NCBI GenBank assembly: GCA_002345575.1
Contig: DDVX01000004.1
Coordinates: 240,912 to 304,911 of the forward strand
Source of the DNA: Stutzerimonas stutzeri
Lineage (GTDB): Bacteria; Pseudomonadota; Gammaproteobacteria; Pseudomonadales; Pseudomonadaceae
DNA: 64,000 nt
Direction: 5' to 3'
In this document: one piece after another, positions 27,677-36,149 of the stretch
How positions within the stretch are numbered: the stretch's first letter is position 1
How the letters are laid out: every line of letters starts with the position of its first letter
Made by a program: the position numbers and the translations under genes
The notes under the pieces: model-generated
Databases searched by the model: none
Seen by the model: the letters and a program-made list of their open reading frames with translations, nothing else
What the model was told of the DNA's origin: nothing

Positions 27677-27700
27677 TGAATACTATTGCGAATTGTTATC
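27677..27700 (+). promoter_or_regulatory. Candidate Fur box
   Basis: GCGAATTGTTATC within an AT-rich stretch (TGAATACTATTGCGAATTGTTATC) matches part of the GATAATGATAATCATTATC-type Fur site, 90 bp before the TonB receptor gene. Confidence 0.5.
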
Positions 27701-27791
27701 ACTCGATTATTCTATTCGCTCTGATGCATGCCGATCAGGCTTCTGCAACGGCATGTCCTCTGCTCAGACCACCAGCCCAATCAGGCCCACC

Positions 27792-30017
27792 ATGACCATC
27801 CTTCGCCTCCCACGTAAAACAGGTGCCGTCTCCGCCCTGCTGCCCGCCTGCCTTGTTGCCAGCCTCGCTGGTGCGCCAGCACTGGCGCAGCAGTCTGCAA
27901 ACACGCAGACAGAACAGACCAGCCAACCCGGCGAGCCGCTCGAACTCCCGGAAACCGAAATCGTCGCCAGCGCGGACGCCTCGGCCGGCGGGCTGACCGA
28001 ACCCTATGTCGGCGAGCAGGTGGCGCGTGGTGGTCGGGTCGGCATCCTCGGCAACCAGGACTACATGGATACGCCGTTCACCTCCACTTCCTACACCTCG
28101 CAGCTGATCCAGGACCAGCAGGCGCGCAGTGTGTCGGACATCGTGCAGAACGATCCTTCGGTTCGGGTGGCGCGGGGCTTCGGCAATATGCAGGAGCTGT
28201 ATGTGGTGCGAGGCTTCCCGCTTTTCTCCGATGACATCTCCTATAACGGCCTGTATGGCCTGCTGCCACGCCAGTACGTGGCGGGCGAGTTCATCGAGCG
28301 GGTCGAGGTGTTCCGTGGCGCCAGCGCCTTCCTCAATGGCGCGGCGCCAGGGGGCACCGGCATCGGCGGCGCGATCACGCTTCTGCCCAAGCGCGCGCCG
28401 AACGAGCCGCTGACGCGGCTGACTGTTGGTGCGGAAAGCGGCGGCCAGGAAATGATCGCTGCGGATATCGGCCGCCGTTTCGGCGAGGAGAACCGCTTCG
28501 GCGTCCGCCTCAACGCCGCCAAGCGCGCCGGCGAAACCGGCGTCGAGGATGAAGACCAGACGCTGGACATGTTCGCCCTGGGTCTGGATTACCAGGGTGA
28601 CCAACTGCGTCTGTCGGCGGATATCGGTCACCAGTATCACTTCCTGGACAACCCACGCCCGAGCGTGACGCCTAGCGGCGGCATCCCCAGCACACCGGAC
28701 GCCGAAGACAACTTCGCCCAGCCCTGGACCTATTCGAAAGAGAAGCAGACCTTTGGCACCTTCCGCGCCGAGTACGATTTCGCCCAGTCGGTAACCGGCT
28801 GGCTGGCCGCTGGCATGCGTGACGGCGAGGAGCAGAACCGCCTCTCAAACCCCACCGCCACGCCCACCGGAGTTACCACCGCGTCGCGCTTCGACAATCA
28901 CCGGGAGGACCGTGTGTATACCGGCGAAATCGGCCTGCGTTTTCGCGCGCAGACCGGGCCGGTTTCACATGAAATCGTGACCTCTGCCGCGATGTATGAC
29001 TCCGAGGAAAAGAACGCCTTCACCTTCTTCGGCCCAGTGGCCGGAAATCTCTATGACCCCTTCGATGCCCCGCTCCCAACGGCTGTGACCTTCCCCGGTG
29101 GCGATCTCTCGAACCCGGGAGTCACGGAAAAGGTCGCTACTCAAAGCCTGGCGATAGCCGACACCCTGGGCTTTTTCGACGACCAGCTTCTGGTCACGCT
29201 CGGCGCACGCCGGCAAGGTATCGAAACCACAAGTTACGCGGCAGCTTCCGGTGATCGCTCCGGTCATTACAACGCCTATGAAACCACTCCGGTTGCCGGC
29301 ATCGTCTATCACCTGAACGACGAACTTTCGGTTTATGCCAATTACATCGAAGGCCTGACCCGGGGCGAAACAGCACCCACCACCGCGAATGGACTTCCGG
29401 TGCTCAATTCCGGCGCGTCTCTCGCGCCCTATGTCGCCAAGCAAACCGAAATCGGCCTCAAGTACGACGGCGGCTCTTTGGGAGGCAGCATTGCGGTGTT
29501 CACCACCGATCGACCATTCGGCATCGTCGAAAATCAGGTCTTCCGCGAAGGCGGGGAACAACGCAACCGTGGCATCGAGCTTTCAATGTTCGGCGAGCCG
29601 GCCTACGGCGTACGCCTGCTGGGCGGCGTGACGCTGCTGGACGCCGAGCAGACGAAGACCCTGAACGGCGCCAACGACGGCAACGATGCCATCGGCGTAC
29701 CGAAGATACAGGCCAACCTTGGCGGTGAATGGGACGTGCCTGGCGTGCAAGGGCTGACCCTGACCAGCCTGGTGGTGCATACCGGAAAACAGTACGCCAG
29801 CGCCGAGAACGATCTCCGCCTGCCGTCATGGACGCGCCTGGACCTGGGCGCCCGCTACAAGGTCCAGCTGCACGAGCGCGACGTCACCTTCCGCGCCCGC
29901 CTGGACAATGCCACTGGTCGCGATTACTGGGCCTCCACCGGCGGGTTTCCCGGCGCCAACTACCTCGTCCTCGGCGCCCCACGCACGCTCTCCCTCAGCG
30001 CCACGGTCGACTTCTGA
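27792..30017 (+). CDS. TonB-dependent siderophore receptor
   Basis: 741 aa outer-membrane receptor for a ferric siderophore (ligand not determinable). Signal peptide 1-32 (ends APALA). No N-terminal signalling domain of the FecA/FpvA type precedes the plug. Plug domain about 80-220 (TSYTSQLIQDQQARSVSDIVQNDPSVR, ERVEVFRGASAFLNG); 22-strand barrel to the C-terminus, which ends in the outer-membrane assembly signal LSLSATVDF. The start at 27792 is chosen for the signal peptide; no clear ribosome site is visible and ATG 27753 is an alternative. It overlaps the next gene by one base. Confidence 0.92.
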   Translation: MTILRLPRKTGAVSALLPACLVASLAGAPALAQQSANTQTEQTSQPGEPLELPETEIVASADASAGGLTEPYVGEQVARGGRVGILGNQDYMDTPFTSTSYTSQLIQDQQARSVSDIVQNDPSVRVARGFGNMQELYVVRGFPLFSDDISYNGLYGLLPRQYVAGEFIERVEVFRGASAFLNGAAPGGTGIGGAITLLPKRAPNEPLTRLTVGAESGGQEMIAADIGRRFGEENRFGVRLNAAKRAGETGVEDEDQTLDMFALGLDYQGDQLRLSADIGHQYHFLDNPRPSVTPSGGIPSTPDAEDNFAQPWTYSKEKQTFGTFRAEYDFAQSVTGWLAAGMRDGEEQNRLSNPTATPTGVTTASRFDNHREDRVYTGEIGLRFRAQTGPVSHEIVTSAAMYDSEEKNAFTFFGPVAGNLYDPFDAPLPTAVTFPGGDLSNPGVTEKVATQSLAIADTLGFFDDQLLVTLGARRQGIETTSYAAASGDRSGHYNAYETTPVAGIVYHLNDELSVYANYIEGLTRGETAPTTANGLPVLNSGASLAPYVAKQTEIGLKYDGGSLGGSIAVFTTDRPFGIVENQVFREGGEQRNRGIELSMFGEPAYGVRLLGGVTLLDAEQTKTLNGANDGNDAIGVPKIQANLGGEWDVPGVQGLTLTSLVVHTGKQYASAENDLRLPSWTRLDLGARYKVQLHERDVTFRARLDNATGRDYWASTGGFPGANYLVLGAPRTLSLSATVDF

Positions 30018-31144
30018 TGCAGGCGAGTACCCTTCGCAGCTGGAGCTGGATTCACAAGTGGTCCAGCCTCGTCTGCACCCTCTTCATCTTGATGCTGTGC
30101 CTGACCGGCCTGCCGCTGATCTTCTCCCACGAGATCGAGCACCTGACCGGTAGCGAGATCGAGGCGCCGCCGATGCCGGAAGGCACGCCGCGCGCCTCGG
30201 TGGATCAGGTCGCTGCCGAGGCGGTGCGGGCCTATCAGGGGCTGGTGCCGCTGTATTTCTTCGCCGAAGAGGACGCGCCGGACCTCTGGTACGTCAAGCT
30301 CGACACCCGCGTCGACACCGATGAGAGCGAGTCGCTACTGATCATGTCCGACGCGCGTACCGCCGAAGTGGTGGGTGTGCCGAACTTCGACGAAGGCTTT
30401 ATGAGCGTGATGTACCGCCTGCACGTGGACCTTTATGCGGGGCTCGCGGGCAAGCTATTCCTCGGTTTCATGGGGCTGTTGCTGATCGTCGCCATCGTCT
30501 CAGGCGTGGTGCTCTACGCGCCCTTCATGCGCAAGCTCGGCTTCGGCGAGGTGCGTCGCGAGCGCGCCCCGCGCACGCGCTGGCTGGACCTGCACAACCT
30601 GCTCGGTATCGTCACGCTGGTGTGGGCGCTGGCGGTGGGCTTCACCGGGGTGATCAACACCTGGGCGGATCTGATCTTCAAGGGCTGGCAGGCCGAGCAG
30701 GTCGCTGCGCTGCAAGCCGGAGATACCCGCGTGCTGCTGGCCGCCGACGCCGAAGGCGTTCCGGCCGCCGACGGCTCCATCCAGACCGCAATGGACCGGG
30801 TGCTGGCCGCCGCGCCGGACATGACCGTGTCGATGATCGCTTGGCCCGGCACCCTGCGTGCGACGCCCGAGCATGTGGCGGTGATCCTCGGAGGCAACAC
30901 GCCGCTGACATCGCGTCTGACTCAGGCACTGCTGGTGGACCCGGTTTCCGGCGAAGTGCTCGAAGCCAGCCCTCGCCCCTGGTACGTCACCGCGCTGCAG
31001 CTGTCCGAGCCATTGCATTTCGGCGACTACGGCGGCCTGCCGCTGAAAGTGCTCTGGGCGTTGCTGGATATCCTCACCATCGTCGTACTGGGTAGCGGCT
31101 TGTACCTGTGGCTCAAGCGCGGTGCGACCGAGGCCCGGTCATGA
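30017..31144 (+). CDS. PepSY-domain transmembrane protein
   Basis: 375 aa inner-membrane protein with four hydrophobic helices (about 14-34, 148-170, 195-218 and 342-365) and PepSY-like periplasmic segments between them. Motifs IHKWSSLVCTLFILMLCLTGLPL and LHNLLGIVTLVWALAVGFTG are typical. Relatives next to TonB receptors are proposed to reduce or release siderophore-bound iron; that role is inferred from context. Start codon overlaps the receptor stop. Confidence 0.9.
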   Translation: MQASTLRSWSWIHKWSSLVCTLFILMLCLTGLPLIFSHEIEHLTGSEIEAPPMPEGTPRASVDQVAAEAVRAYQGLVPLYFFAEEDAPDLWYVKLDTRVDTDESESLLIMSDARTAEVVGVPNFDEGFMSVMYRLHVDLYAGLAGKLFLGFMGLLLIVAIVSGVVLYAPFMRKLGFGEVRRERAPRTRWLDLHNLLGIVTLVWALAVGFTGVINTWADLIFKGWQAEQVAALQAGDTRVLLAADAEGVPAADGSIQTAMDRVLAAAPDMTVSMIAWPGTLRATPEHVAVILGGNTPLTSRLTQALLVDPVSGEVLEASPRPWYVTALQLSEPLHFGDYGGLPLKVLWALLDILTIVVLGSGLYLWLKRGATEARS

Positions 31145-31362
31145 TCCGTCTGTGGCTGTGGCCTGTGCTCGTCGCCCTGCTGTCGGCCCTTGGCCTGATT
31201 GCCGGGCTGGTTTCCGACGGTGTGGGCGACTGGCTTAGCTGGGCTGTGCTGGCGGTGCCGGTGGTGATCGGCTGCCATGGCCTGGCGCGTGGCCGGGCCG
31301 CGAAGCAGACATTCGATGCGGCCAGTACGCGAACGGCCGATCGCAGCGGTGGCATGCGCTGA
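31141..31362 (+). CDS. Small two-helix membrane protein of the iron-uptake operon
   Basis: 73 aa. Two hydrophobic helices (about 4-25 and 33-50) and a basic C-terminal tail. Overlaps the PepSY gene stop by 4 bp (ATGA), so it is translationally coupled. Similar tiny proteins follow PepSY genes in other Pseudomonas iron operons; function unknown. Confidence 0.75.
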   Translation: MIRLWLWPVLVALLSALGLIAGLVSDGVGDWLSWAVLAVPVVIGCHGLARGRAAKQTFDAASTRTADRSGGMR

Positions 31363-31429
31363 GTCGATGGGCCGGATCAATGCGCGCCGGCCGCGGTCAT
31401 AGCCTGCACGACCGTCGTGGAGACCCCCC

Positions 31430-32608
31430 ATGCGCCATCACAGCCTGCTCAACCGCGTGGCGCTCGCCGCGACCCTGGCCTTCAGCACCACGGGAGCCGC
31501 ACTCGCCATGCCACAAGTTCTGATCGGCAGTTACACCCACGACAGCGACCGCGCGGGCATTTATCGCCTGCAATTCGACCCTGAACAGGGCCGGCTGAAT
31601 CCGCAGCCGCTGCAGGTTGTGGAAAGCTCCAACCCCTCGTGGCTGGTGTTGGACCTGCAAAACAATCGCGTCTTTGCCGCTAACGAGAACGGCCCTGGCC
31701 AGCCTGACCCTATAGGCCGGATCAGCGCGTTCAGCCTTGACCCGGCAAGCGGCGAGCTGTCACCACTGTGGCAACAGATCAGCCTTGGCGACGAGCCGAC
31801 ACACCTGAGTCTGAGCCATGACGGGCGCAATCTGTTCGTCTCCAACTATGGCTCGCGGCCTAATCCCGGCGGCAGTCTGGCAGTCATGCCGGTTGCTGAG
31901 GACGGCACGCTACAACCGGTGACACAACTGGCCGCGCACAAAGCCAGCGAGGTTCACCCCGACCGGCAGAAGTCCCCGCATGTGCATTCGGCTGTACTGT
32001 CACCGGACGGCAAAACTTTGTTCGTCAGCGATCTGGGCGCGGACCGGATATTTGCCTACCGCTATGACCCAGGCAACTCCGAACGCCCGCTGTCGCCGGC
32101 CGAACCAGGCAGCATCAAACTGCCGCCCGGCAGCGGACCGCGGCACCTGGTGTTCAGCCCAGATGGCAGCCAGGCCTACGCCACCCTGGAGCTAAGCGCC
32201 CAGGTGGCGCGCTTCGATCATGTGGATAGCACATTGGTGCAACGTCAGCTGATGGACCTGGCCGAAGGCGGCGATACCGCACCGCATTCACCGGGCGCGA
32301 TTCACCCGTCGGCGGACGGTCGCTTCCTCTATGTCAGCGACCGGGCCGAGACGAATCGCATCGTGGTCTATGCCATCGAAGAGAACGGCAGTTTGCGAGA
32401 AATCCAGCGGCGCGCCAGCGAAGGCCGCGAGCCGCGTGAGTTCGCCATCGACCCCAGCGGCCGATTCATGCTCATCGCCAATCAGAAAAGTGATGCGCTG
32501 GTGCTGTTGCAACGCGACCCCGACAGCGGCCTGCTGGGCGAAACCCTGCAGACGCTGCCGATCGGCAAACCGTCGGACGTGAAGTTTATCGACCGCAGCG
32601 CGCCCTGA
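31430..32608 (+). CDS. Exported lactonase-family beta-propeller protein
   Basis: 392 aa with signal peptide (about 1-26, ends GAALA). The rest is the seven-bladed propeller of the 6-phosphogluconolactonase-like family: repeats such as SNPSWLVLD, LSLSHDGRNLFVSNYG, HVHSAVLSPDGKTLFVSDLG, PRHLVFSPDGSQAY and IDPSGRFMLIANQ. Export makes a role in the pentose phosphate pathway unlikely; a periplasmic lactonase or binding role is possible. Located 67 bp after the iron operon and perhaps part of it. Confidence 0.85.
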   Translation: MRHHSLLNRVALAATLAFSTTGAALAMPQVLIGSYTHDSDRAGIYRLQFDPEQGRLNPQPLQVVESSNPSWLVLDLQNNRVFAANENGPGQPDPIGRISAFSLDPASGELSPLWQQISLGDEPTHLSLSHDGRNLFVSNYGSRPNPGGSLAVMPVAEDGTLQPVTQLAAHKASEVHPDRQKSPHVHSAVLSPDGKTLFVSDLGADRIFAYRYDPGNSERPLSPAEPGSIKLPPGSGPRHLVFSPDGSQAYATLELSAQVARFDHVDSTLVQRQLMDLAEGGDTAPHSPGAIHPSADGRFLYVSDRAETNRIVVYAIEENGSLREIQRRASEGREPREFAIDPSGRFMLIANQKSDALVLLQRDPDSGLLGETLQTLPIGKPSDVKFIDRSAP

Positions 32609-32748
32609 CAGGCCGTTGAAAAACTACCTGCGTTGGCAATACTGCGTTAAAAACAGGCTCGGAATGCTCATTTAGGACACCTAAACTCCGCTTCCTCGCC
32701 TGTTTTTGCCTTGTCTTGCCTGCCTCGCCTACGTTTTTCAACGGCCTG
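32609..32748. repeat. 140-bp long palindromic element
   Basis: Perfect 15-bp terminal inverted repeats CAGGCCGTTGAAAAA / TTTTTCAACGGCCTG, with internal arms AAAAACAGGC / GCCTGTTTTT and a core near TTTAGGACACCTAAA. It begins at the base after the lactonase stop and ends 12 bp before the lafW stop. It may serve as a bidirectional terminator between convergent genes or be a small non-autonomous element. Confidence 0.8.
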
Positions 32749-32760
32749 TTATATAACGCC

Positions 32761-33792
32761 TCAGGACAACAAGCTGACCACCGCAAAGCGGCTGATAGTG
32801 GCCTGGGCGACCACCGTCTGGGTGACCGCGGCGTAACTGGAGGGGCTGCGCTGCATCAGGTTGAACACCGAGCGCGAGAAGTCCATGGCCCACTGCTTTT
32901 CATCGGCGTGGGCCTGGCGCGCGAGGAATTCGCGGATCTCCTGCTGGCGATTGCTCAGTTGTTCACGCAGCGCAGTGACTTTATCCAGGCCCGCTACCAC
33001 GTTATCGAGCAGACGACGCAGCTCCCGGAACGAATCGAGCTGCAACTCCTCGGGAAAGCTCAGCAGCTGCTCATCCTGGCTCGGCAGGTGGGCGTACTTG
33101 CCTTTGGGAAACAGCTTGCCCTCGCCCTGCACCACCAGCTGCGGCTTGAGCTGCTGCCAGTCGGCTTCGCGGGCCGAAAACGACAGCCGCCCGTTGTGAT
33201 CCAACTCGGCACGAATACCTGCCTGGCCCAAGCTGCCATTGAAGCGCCGCAGGATCTGCTCGTCGTTCATCTCGTCGTCGAGGACCACCGCCACCGGCTC
33301 GGCCAGCTTACGCCCGCCGCTGAACAGCAGGGTCTCGGCGCCCGACTGACGAATCTTCTCCAACGACTCCAGCCCCTGCAGGCTGAAACGGCTGCGCACC
33401 GGCTCGGTCAAACGCAGCTTGAAGTTGGCGTCCAGCGAGTTGGCGGAACGCTTGCTGCGCTCCTTGAGCAGCGCGTCGACCTCCTGCACCGCCTGCCGAA
33501 CCACTTCTTCGCCGTTGGGCGGCGGCGAGCTGATCTGGCGACTGAGGCTCAGCTTGAGTTGCGACAGACGGGTCTGCAGATCGCCGAGATAGTTGTCCGC
33601 CGACTGCATGGAGGAAAGCTGCTGGTTGAGCTGCAGGCTGAAGCTGGTGCTCTTGCTGGTGGCCGCCTCAGTAGACGCGGTATCGCCCGATACGCCGACA
33701 CGCAACGGCGCAGGCGTACCGCGCGGCGCGACCTCGCGCCGCTCCTGCGGGTTGATCGGAGTTACACCCGGTAGCTGTCTACCTATCTTCAT
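32761..33792 (-). CDS. LafW-like flagellar hook-associated protein
   Basis: 343 aa, last gene of the flgB-L operon, directly after flgL (15 nt gap). Position matches lafW of the E. coli Flag-2 locus, a putative hook-associated protein. N-terminus low-complexity, Ser-rich (about 35-65). A middle segment (about 190-215: DEQILRRFNGSLGQAGIRAELDHNGRLSFSA split across one domain) resembles the insert motif of flagellin and FliD. Long helices fill the C-terminal 110 residues, as in axial proteins. Family assignment rests on context more than sequence. Confidence 0.65.
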   Translation of the reverse strand: MKIGRQLPGVTPINPQERREVAPRGTPAPLRVGVSGDTASTEAATSKSTSFSLQLNQQLSSMQSADNYLGDLQTRLSQLKLSLSRQISSPPPNGEEVVRQAVQEVDALLKERSKRSANSLDANFKLRLTEPVRSRFSLQGLESLEKIRQSGAETLLFSGGRKLAEPVAVVLDDEMNDEQILRRFNGSLGQAGIRAELDHNGRLSFSAREADWQQLKPQLVVQGEGKLFPKGKYAHLPSQDEQLLSFPEELQLDSFRELRRLLDNVVAGLDKVTALREQLSNRQQEIREFLARQAHADEKQWAMDFSRSVFNLMQRSPSSYAAVTQTVVAQATISRFAVVSLLS

Positions 33793-33807
33793 TTACGCTA
33801 CCTCGGG

Positions 33808-34716
33808 TCAGAGCATGCCAAACAGCGATAACCCGTTGATCTTCAAATAAGTCTTCTGCGTCGCCTGCAGCGAGAGCTGGTAGTTGTTCAGGTCGATGCT
33901 AGCCGTGGCGTAGTCTAGCTGGGACAGCTCGCCTTCGATCTTCTGGTTGACCAGCGAAACGTCCTCGTTGCTGCTAGACAGCAGGGTCAGCGTATTCTGC
34001 CGGCCACCCAGTTCGGTAACGGCGCCAAGCAGGCGGCCATGGGTGATGTCGAGGCTGGTCAGGGTGTCGGTAATGTCGATGCGCAGTTGGGGATCGCCGG
34101 CATCCAGACCCGGCGCCTTGAGCTTCTCCACCAGAGCATGCAGGTCGTTGAGCATCTTGACATCGACACCGAAGACATACTCGGCCGTGACGTTTTCATC
34201 CACCAGCACGCCGTTTGCCACGGCGGCCTGACGGTACTGGTCATTGCCAGTGAGCTTGTAGGCACCCTGGTCGAAGGTGATGGCCGGGCGGTTGCTGAGG
34301 GTGCCGGAAAACAGGTAGCGGCCTTCTTCATCACGCACGTTGGCGAAACTAAGGATGGTCTGTTCCAGGCTTTCCAGCTCGTTGGCGATGGCCGCCAGAT
34401 CTTCGCTGGTGTTGCTGCCATTGGCGGCCCACAACAGCATGTCACGCACGTTGAGCATGGTGTCAGAGGTGGCCTTGAGGTTGCCCTCCTGCTTGGACAG
34501 GTTGCCCGAGACGTTGGCGATGTTGGTGCGGTATTGGGTGAGGCTGGCTTCCTCACGCTGGATGCGCAGCACGCGCACCGCCGAAATCGGGTCGTCCGAA
34601 GGCAGCAGCATGCGCTCGCCGGTGGCCATCTGCTGCATCAGCTTGCCGAGCTTCTCGGAGCTGGTGTTCATCGAGCCGTGCATCATGGCGGTGATCTGGG
34701 CGTTGGAGATGCGCAT
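33808..34716 (-). CDS. flgL: Hook-filament junction protein FlgL
   Basis: 302 aa secreted axial protein joining hook and filament with FlgK. N-terminal D0/D1 helices (MRISNAQI, SEKLGKLMQQMATGERMLLPSDDPISAVRV) and C-terminal helix with SLQATQKTYLKINGLSLFGML are characteristic. Follows flgK by 38 nt. Confidence 0.94.
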   Translation of the reverse strand: MRISNAQITAMMHGSMNTSSEKLGKLMQQMATGERMLLPSDDPISAVRVLRIQREEASLTQYRTNIANVSGNLSKQEGNLKATSDTMLNVRDMLLWAANGSNTSEDLAAIANELESLEQTILSFANVRDEEGRYLFSGTLSNRPAITFDQGAYKLTGNDQYRQAAVANGVLVDENVTAEYVFGVDVKMLNDLHALVEKLKAPGLDAGDPQLRIDITDTLTSLDITHGRLLGAVTELGGRQNTLTLLSSSNEDVSLVNQKIEGELSQLDYATASIDLNNYQLSLQATQKTYLKINGLSLFGML

Positions 34717-34754
34717 CGTGTCTTTACTCGTCAGTCGAATCGGCCGCGGCCGGC

Positions 34755-36149
34755 TCAGAACATCGCCAATACGGCGTTGAACAAATCGTTGGAGGTGCTG
34801 ATGACCTTCATGTTGGCCTGGTAGGCCTGCTCGTAGGCCATGAGGTTGACCGCTTCTTCGTCCAGGTTCACGGCGCTGACGCTGTCGCGCTGGGCCTGGG
34901 CCTGATCGGATACCGTTTGCGCGGCGCTGAGGTCCGCCTGGTTCTGCCGGCTGGTGCTGGCCACACGACCGACCAGGCCGGCGTAGGCATCATTGAGCGG
35001 CACGTCGCTGCCGGCCACGTTGACCTTGGCCGACTTGAGTTCCAGCAGCGCCAGCAGGTTCTGGTTGTTGCCCACTACGCCCTGTCGATCGCCGTTGGCG
35101 TCCAGCTCGAAGACGCTGGAGAACGCTAGTTCTTCGGGAGACAGATCGGTGACCGTCAACATGCTGCTGATGCTGCCCGGGTTGTGGATGAACAGTGATT
35201 TGCCGCCCTCACCGTTGAGGTCGTAACCGGCTGCTAGGTTGTCGTTGACCATCTTCGCCAGCGCGCCGGCCATATCATGCAGGTCTTGCTGCGCCGGGCG
35301 CAGAGCGCCATTTTCCATGTCGTACAGACTGCCGAGCGAGCCGCCCATGCCGTCCTGGTTCAACGGGAAGGTGGTCTTGGCGAAGACCAGCGTCATCTCC
35401 TGCACGCCGGCGGCGTTTTCATTGATCTTCAATTGCCCGGCGGTGATGCCTGCTACCAGGGGCTGACCGTTGGCCAGTGATACGTCGAGGGTGCCGTCTG
35501 GCGCCTCCTGGACGCGGATGCCGGCGTACTGGCTGAGCTCCTTGACCAGATTCTCGCGGTAGTCGCGCAGGGTCGCGGTGTCGCGCCCGGTGGACTCCAT
35601 CTCGCGGATCTGCAGATTGAGCTCGGCGATGTTGCCCGACAACCCGTTGATCTCGCTGGTCATCGCCACGCGCTGGCCCTTGAGGGCGTTGAGCTGGGTG
35701 CCGATGTTGTTGTTCAGACCGTTGAAGCGCTGCGCCAGCTGCTTGGCCTCGCTGATGATCTGCTGGCGCAGGGCGATGGATTCTGGCGTGGAGCTGGCTT
35801 CGCTGATGGCGGCGAAGAAGTTGTCCAGGCCGACGCTGACACTGGAGCCTTCGCTGTCGATCAAGCCTTCCAGTGCGGTCAGGTACTGCTGGTTGGTACT
35901 GAAATAGCTCTTGTCGGTGCCGGCACGCCACAACTGCTGGTTGTGAAAGTCGCTGGACAGCCGGCGGATGCTGGTCACCTGGACACCACCGCCGATGCTG
36001 GTCGCGGTCTGCCCGCCGAGCGAATGCTGCTCGGGCGTCAGGCGGCTGAAGCCGGGCGTGTTGACGTTGGCGATGTTCTGCCCGGTCGCCGTCAGGGCGA
36101 TCTGCGTGGCGCGAACGCCGCTATAGCCAATTTGACCAAGAATACTCAC
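34755..36149 (-). CDS. flgK: Hook-associated protein FlgK
   Basis: 464 aa, shorter than many polar FlgK proteins (about 550-680). Conserved N-terminus SILGQIGYSGVRATQIALTA and NIANVNTPGFSR; C-terminus VNLDEEAVNLMAYEQAYQAN and ISTSNDLFNAVLAMF. The reduced middle suggests fewer surface domains, as usual for lateral-type systems. Start overlaps the flgJ stop (ATGA). Confidence 0.95.
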   Translation of the reverse strand: MSILGQIGYSGVRATQIALTATGQNIANVNTPGFSRLTPEQHSLGGQTATSIGGGVQVTSIRRLSSDFHNQQLWRAGTDKSYFSTNQQYLTALEGLIDSEGSSVSVGLDNFFAAISEASSTPESIALRQQIISEAKQLAQRFNGLNNNIGTQLNALKGQRVAMTSEINGLSGNIAELNLQIREMESTGRDTATLRDYRENLVKELSQYAGIRVQEAPDGTLDVSLANGQPLVAGITAGQLKINENAAGVQEMTLVFAKTTFPLNQDGMGGSLGSLYDMENGALRPAQQDLHDMAGALAKMVNDNLAAGYDLNGEGGKSLFIHNPGSISSMLTVTDLSPEELAFSSVFELDANGDRQGVVGNNQNLLALLELKSAKVNVAGSDVPLNDAYAGLVGRVASTSRQNQADLSAAQTVSDQAQAQRDSVSAVNLDEEAVNLMAYEQAYQANMKVISTSNDLFNAVLAMF

